From: Lunularia cruciata
Lineage: Eukaryota; Streptophyta; Marchantiopsida; Lunulariales; Lunulariaceae
Direction of reading: 5' to 3'
NCBI GenBank assembly: GCA_948567375.1
Contig: OX419760.1
Span: 6,200,001-6,264,000, forward strand
DNA length: 64,000 nt
The position numbers were made by a program, and so were the translations under genes. Positions 59,794 to 64,000 of the stretch are shown here, piece after piece. Position 1 is the stretch's first letter; every line of letters begins with the position of its first letter. The notes under the pieces are model-generated. The model searched no databases and was not told where the DNA came from. It saw nothing but the letters and a program-made list of their open reading frames with translations.

Positions 59794-60984
59794 ATGGACT
59801 TTGACGGGAGACAGCCGAAGTCAGTGGAAATGGTGTCTATGGATGCCATGGATGCGGACATTTGGGAACACTTACCAGAACAGCTGCTGAGGTCGATACT
59901 TGCTCGTCTTCCTTGGTGGAGTAATTTGAAGATGCGGTCAGTATGTCAGTCCTGGAATGTCATTCTGCGGGATGCAGAATTTTTGAGAAGTTCTTGTCCT
60001 GCCCCTTCTGAGCGACCGCCATGCTGGGTGTCGAAGACCAGCGACGAAAACTGCTACGGAATTCGAAATTGGACCAAGACGAAAGGTCGACCGATTCACA
60101 AGTCATTGCTCTTACCTGGCTTTCCTAGGGCATACCAGTATTCTGTCAAAGCTGCTGCCGGTGGCCTTCTTCTGATGGAGAATCACGACGATGGGAAGCT
60201 TGGTAGAGTTGTGGTCAATCCTCTCAATGGGACTCATAGGCAGGTACCTCCTCTGCCGAAGTTGGAAGACAAAGAAATGGGGCAAACGATGGGAATGGTT
60301 GTGGATCAAACTACGCAGAATCACAAGATCATTGCAGTTCATCGAGAAGGTATTGAGAAGAAGCGCCGGGGACTGGTCGGTTTGCCAACTTTCTTACAGG
60401 AAGAAATTTATGTGTACGACCTAAAAGATAACCAATGGCGCTTGGTATCCAGCTTGATGAGAACCTATGATGATCATCTGCGGCTTCTGTATCTTAATGC
60501 TGTGATCATAGACAATGATTTATACATTCTGACATTGATGCAGACCGAGGAGTTTTGGATTTACCGAGTTTTCAAAGTTTCTCCAAAAGTCTGGGATGAA
60601 GTACCGGCTGTTTTTGCATATCAACTAAAAAATGTCGATCTATTTGAGCACAACGGATCCCTGATGCTGGTGGGATCGGCGCTCAGATCTCTCCGAGTAC
60701 AGATCTGGAGGCTTGATTGGGTGACAAGAGAGTGGGAGGAGATGCTGACGATGCCGCACGAGATGCTTGGTAGAGGCAGCATCAAGTCGCCAGAGAACGC
60801 CATGTTTAGTTTTTACTCCCAAGGTGATCATATTTGTTTCATAGTAGAGCCCTCTCGATCACTACGGATCACCTGTGATATCGTGAAAAGAGAGTGGTGG
60901 TCAGGAACGTCTCCAAACTTCCGATGTATGAATGGTGAAGAAATTGGCTGGTTGTTTCAGCCCCGGCTAGACATTGTTCTCTAA
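59794..60984 (+). CDS. F-box protein, kelch/beta-propeller-like C-terminus
   Basis: 396 residues in one uninterrupted exon. The F-box occupies about residues 23-66 (IWEHLPEQLLRSILARLPWW, then LKMRSVCQSWNVIL), the surface that binds SKP1 in SCF ubiquitin ligases. Residues about 125-390 hold degenerate propeller-type repeats with alternating strands and Trp/Tyr positions, for example EEIYVYDLKDNQWRLVSS, VIIDNDLYILT, SLMLVGSALRS and IWRLDWVTREWEEMLTMP. This fits plant single-exon F-box proteins that use a C-terminal propeller to bind substrates for ubiquitination; the substrate cannot be told from sequence. Start chosen at the first in-frame ATG (CTTGTCATGG); Met13 or Met16 are alternatives that keep the whole F-box. 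There are no lesions, in sharp contrast to the neighbouring transposons. Confidence 0.95.
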   Translation: MDFDGRQPKSVEMVSMDAMDADIWEHLPEQLLRSILARLPWWSNLKMRSVCQSWNVILRDAEFLRSSCPAPSERPPCWVSKTSDENCYGIRNWTKTKGRPIHKSLLLPGFPRAYQYSVKAAAGGLLLMENHDDGKLGRVVVNPLNGTHRQVPPLPKLEDKEMGQTMGMVVDQTTQNHKIIAVHREGIEKKRRGLVGLPTFLQEEIYVYDLKDNQWRLVSSLMRTYDDHLRLLYLNAVIIDNDLYILTLMQTEEFWIYRVFKVSPKVWDEVPAVFAYQLKNVDLFEHNGSLMLVGSALRSLRVQIWRLDWVTREWEEMLTMPHEMLGRGSIKSPENAMFSFYSQGDHICFIVEPSRSLRITCDIVKREWWSGTSPNFRCMNGEEIGWLFQPRLDIVL

Positions 60985-63900
60985 GCTTTGTCAGATTAGT
61001 TTGACACCTCTTCCTCAATGTTCCCAAACTATCCCAGAATTATCTTCAATATAAGGCGCTGAAGGCTTCCTCCTGCTTTCTCCCAACTCCGGCGTCTTAT
61101 TGCTCTTCATATTGAGCTTCTGCTTGAGTACAACGACAACGATGCTACGGGGGACGTCATTGAGACACGGTTCGTTTTACGGTGTAGTGCGACACGGATT
61201 GAGCATACCTGATCACTGAGGCTTGCAACCAGTATCGCACCAGGCCTCTGTATTTATCCCAGCCCGCAAGCCTCTTAAACCGTCATCGATACCAGGTTTG
61301 ACAAATGGGAATACATTACCGAGAAGAGAGCCCTCTTGTACGAGGTAAAGTAGTAACGCGGAAGAGCAGTGGTCGGATATGAGTGATGAGGTCGGCATTA
61401 CTGACCAGTAGGCAGAAACTTCTTCTGCAGAACCCTCATGTTCACATCCGTTCCTGGCTTATGCTGAGAGCATCAGTTACTGCTTGGCTAGTCATACTAG
61501 TTACAATTGAAAAGAATGTCAGCTTTCTTCGAGAGTTTCAGGCTATGAGTGGTTTGACTCATTAGAAGTGGTCGCAGAGGATCTGGCGCTCAAACTTGGT
61601 CCTAAGGTCAGAGAGCAGGCCCCATATTTCCTGCACGACCGGTTCTGACATCATATGGTAACAATAGGAGGCACCAAGAAACGTTGGAGAAATATCTCAA
61701 TTTACGTTTAAGGAATTCTTAAGTGCTTCAGTTCAACTTCCACGGACTGTGCACCGGATTCAAACTTCAAAGCACTTGCTGAAAATGAATCACGAGAATA
61801 ACTCAATCCGATGGAGTAACACCGCTGGATATTGTGGGCTAAAACACCTTACTTCTCTACGAGTCTGCTTCGTCTTGGTAAGTCCTTCAGCCTTCGACCT
61901 TCGTGCGATTCGTCACCCGATTACAATTTACATCTAGCATTGCTCTCCCTTCCGCAAGCAGAGCACATGAGCCAGTCTATGACTAATTGTGTATTTTTAT
62001 GTTCCTTGTCGAGCCATGTAAGACTCAAATTGCATTTCTATCCAACAAAGAATACTGCAAGTTTCGATCTCTTTTGAAGTACACTAGCTCTTCAATTTGA
62101 CTCTTCGATTTGTATACTCATGACATACTCACAGATATCTTCATGATTTTCGGTAAGCAGAGTAATATCAATCGTCATAAAGCCCAAAGTTGCAAATATC
62201 TGAACGTGAAGCTTTGTTTCGGGCTTCAGTCCTGGACTGCTTTTCTGTACACTGTAATCTGTCCAAACTAGTGTTGCTTCCAAACCTTCTAATGCCTGAT
62301 TCAACCTGAGTCGATATCAATTTCCAAGCTGAGTCGAATCACTTGTTCGACCAAATACCTCAAGTACCTCTATCGACATGCATACATTTCCAATGTGATT
62401 GTTTCGCCTGAATGCCTCTGGTCGTGTGCGTGATATTGCTTGCGCAGCACTGTAGTAACAGCGAGCACCATCCTGTTTTCGTAATAGTACACGGCTTTAT
62501 GGGGTGTTAGCAGCAGGTGGGGGGAATTAACTGTGGTTTAATCAAGTTTCTTGTTGAGATGCAGAACTGGATGTTACAGTAGATCTTGGGTCGGTAGTAA
62601 AACCCCTCAATCGTCTGAAGAGGCTTCTGGTTTGGTTGGAACCGTTGGAACAGAATGAGATTGAAGGACAAGCATGTTTTTATTGTGATCATTTGGCATT
62701 AGATACTATATCAACATGAAGGTATAAACCAGAGCCAAGTCTGATGTGACTCTCTGCAGATGACGAAATTTTACAATTAGAACGCGCTTCTTGAAGGTCC
62801 TGAGATAGAAACTTCCTTTTGAAATTCACCACCCTCTACCCCTGTTCAATCTTCAATCAACACCTGGAACCAGTGTTCAACTACGGTGAACATGGAATAA
62901 AAGGAGAAATAATGTCACTGGCTCCTCTGGGAGTCAAAGTAGAGTACTATTAGCAATATGCTGAAGATGCAAGTAATACGGTTTTACTCCCCCTTCATCT
63001 GTAGGTAAAGAGGGAGGACCCTGCATTAGGACTCAATGAGCCATATGAATTCTATCAGGAGTAATACATCTAAAGAACAAAGCTAGGTACAATGAAGACG
63101 GTCTCGGAACTCGATGCCTCCAAAGTTTTTGAACTTATGTCATGCAGCAGTACCTCGACCAGGTATTGGGTTCTCTCGGAGTGGCAGCGTCCAAACAAGG
63201 TTGTAAACTGTTATATTGAGGTTTGGAGGTTTTGGAGACCGTCATGATCTAACTACTGAATCTAAGTACAAAGAAGTTCAGATGTGGGTATCTTAACCAC
63301 AAGATATTCAATTAGGAGTTACTGCCTTAAAGTTGCAAGTCGGTGTGCGCGATGTACTAATGAAATCAGCTGAGTTCCAGGTAAGAACTGCTACGAAAGT
63401 GAGCTAGCGCTTAAATATTCAATTAAGAGATTGCTGAATCATTTTTCATATCAAAGCTCATCCCTTTAGTTCACTTCGTGGTTTTTTCCTGGACAGTACA
63501 GCTGATTGGAACGGTCTTACAAGGCGTTATATCCTCCAATGTTGCGCTCGAGGTCGGGACCCATTGAGAACATAAGCCGAATGATATTCGTCTCATGTAA
63601 TTTTTTGCGATCTATGCTCTTTGATTCGTTCAGTCCTCCAGCGAATTGTCTCCAGTTTGGAGACAAAACAGGCGAAACACCCCCCTCTTAATATCTATTA
63701 TCACAGGAGTTTTACTGGAGCCTGCAACAATCCTATTAGCGCAGAAACTATAATGACATAGTCTATGCTTCAACAATCCTGTTAGCATATAGATGTTTTA
63801 CTAACAGAGTTCATGCTTCACATTATTTTGATACCGAATCTAACGCGTAAGAACTCCTACCTGAGATTCGTCCAAGTCTTACTTTTATTCTGCATTGGGA

Positions 63901-64000
63901 AGGAAATAAATACTTGAAGCCAAGTCTACTGAATTTGTGGAAGGAGCTCTGAACAGGCTGGTCTCTGAGCAGCCGAACCAGTAATTTGATAGTTATCATT
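60985..64000. other. No gene recognised
   Basis: The start is probably the F-box gene 3' UTR. The remaining short ORFs (61213-61398 minus, 61749-62077 plus, 62092-62304 minus, 63506-63691 plus) have no domain. CpG content is normal and no transposon sequence was recognised. Confidence 0.4.

Overview
This window looks like nuclear DNA of a land plant, most likely a seedless one such as a bryophyte. The evidence is two eukaryotic nuclear-type tRNA genes (Gly-GCC and Trp-CCA), a plant-style F-box protein, a Tyr/Arg-rich protein with a heavy-metal-associated (HMA) domain, a decayed PHO89/PiT-type phosphate permease gene, and a dense block of plant LTR retrotransposons primed by initiator tRNA-Met. 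The species assignment is an inference; nothing in the window names it.

Layout. 1-23 kb is gene-sparse DNA with ordinary CpG content. It holds a Ty1/copia remnant (about 0.9-1.4 kb), a broken HMA gene on the minus strand (4.65-5.08 kb), its apparently intact paralogue on the plus strand (12.3-12.8 kb), tRNA-Gly (17.2 kb), possible exons of an unknown gene (17.8-18.3 kb), the PiT pseudogene (18.9-20.3 kb) and tRNA-Trp (21.6 kb). 23.2-28 kb is an extremely AT-rich desert with ATT microsatellites.

28-58 kb is nested retrotransposons. Element E (minus, about 28.0-34.4 kb) is a decayed Ty3/gypsy element. Its pol carries a cytosine-5 DNA methyltransferase domain between the gag zinc knuckle and reverse transcriptase, and a PHD finger after integrase. 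It is interrupted by a solo LTR with an exact CCTTA target duplication. Next, an older element F (coiled-coil ORF plus a gag-like ORF) is split by chromovirus B (36111-54823, minus). B is itself split by two relatives: A (40673-46346, minus) and C (47574-53219, plus; AATAC target duplications, iMet primer site, polypurine tract, gag, protease, RT, RNase H, integrase and chromodomain all recognisable). B's two LTRs both carry an embedded solo LTR of the family found in E. The A/B/C LTRs share a heat-shock-element-like motif near their start. All elements are broken by stops, mostly at positions where relatives have CAG, CGA or TGG, and the block is CpG-poor. This is what long-term cytosine methylation and deamination would leave.

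At 58-64 kb the sequence returns to CpG-containing DNA with one clear intact gene, a 396-residue F-box protein (59794-60984). The few host genes do not form an operon or obvious pathway. The most notable content is the methyltransferase- and PHD-bearing retrotransposon and the nested insertion history.
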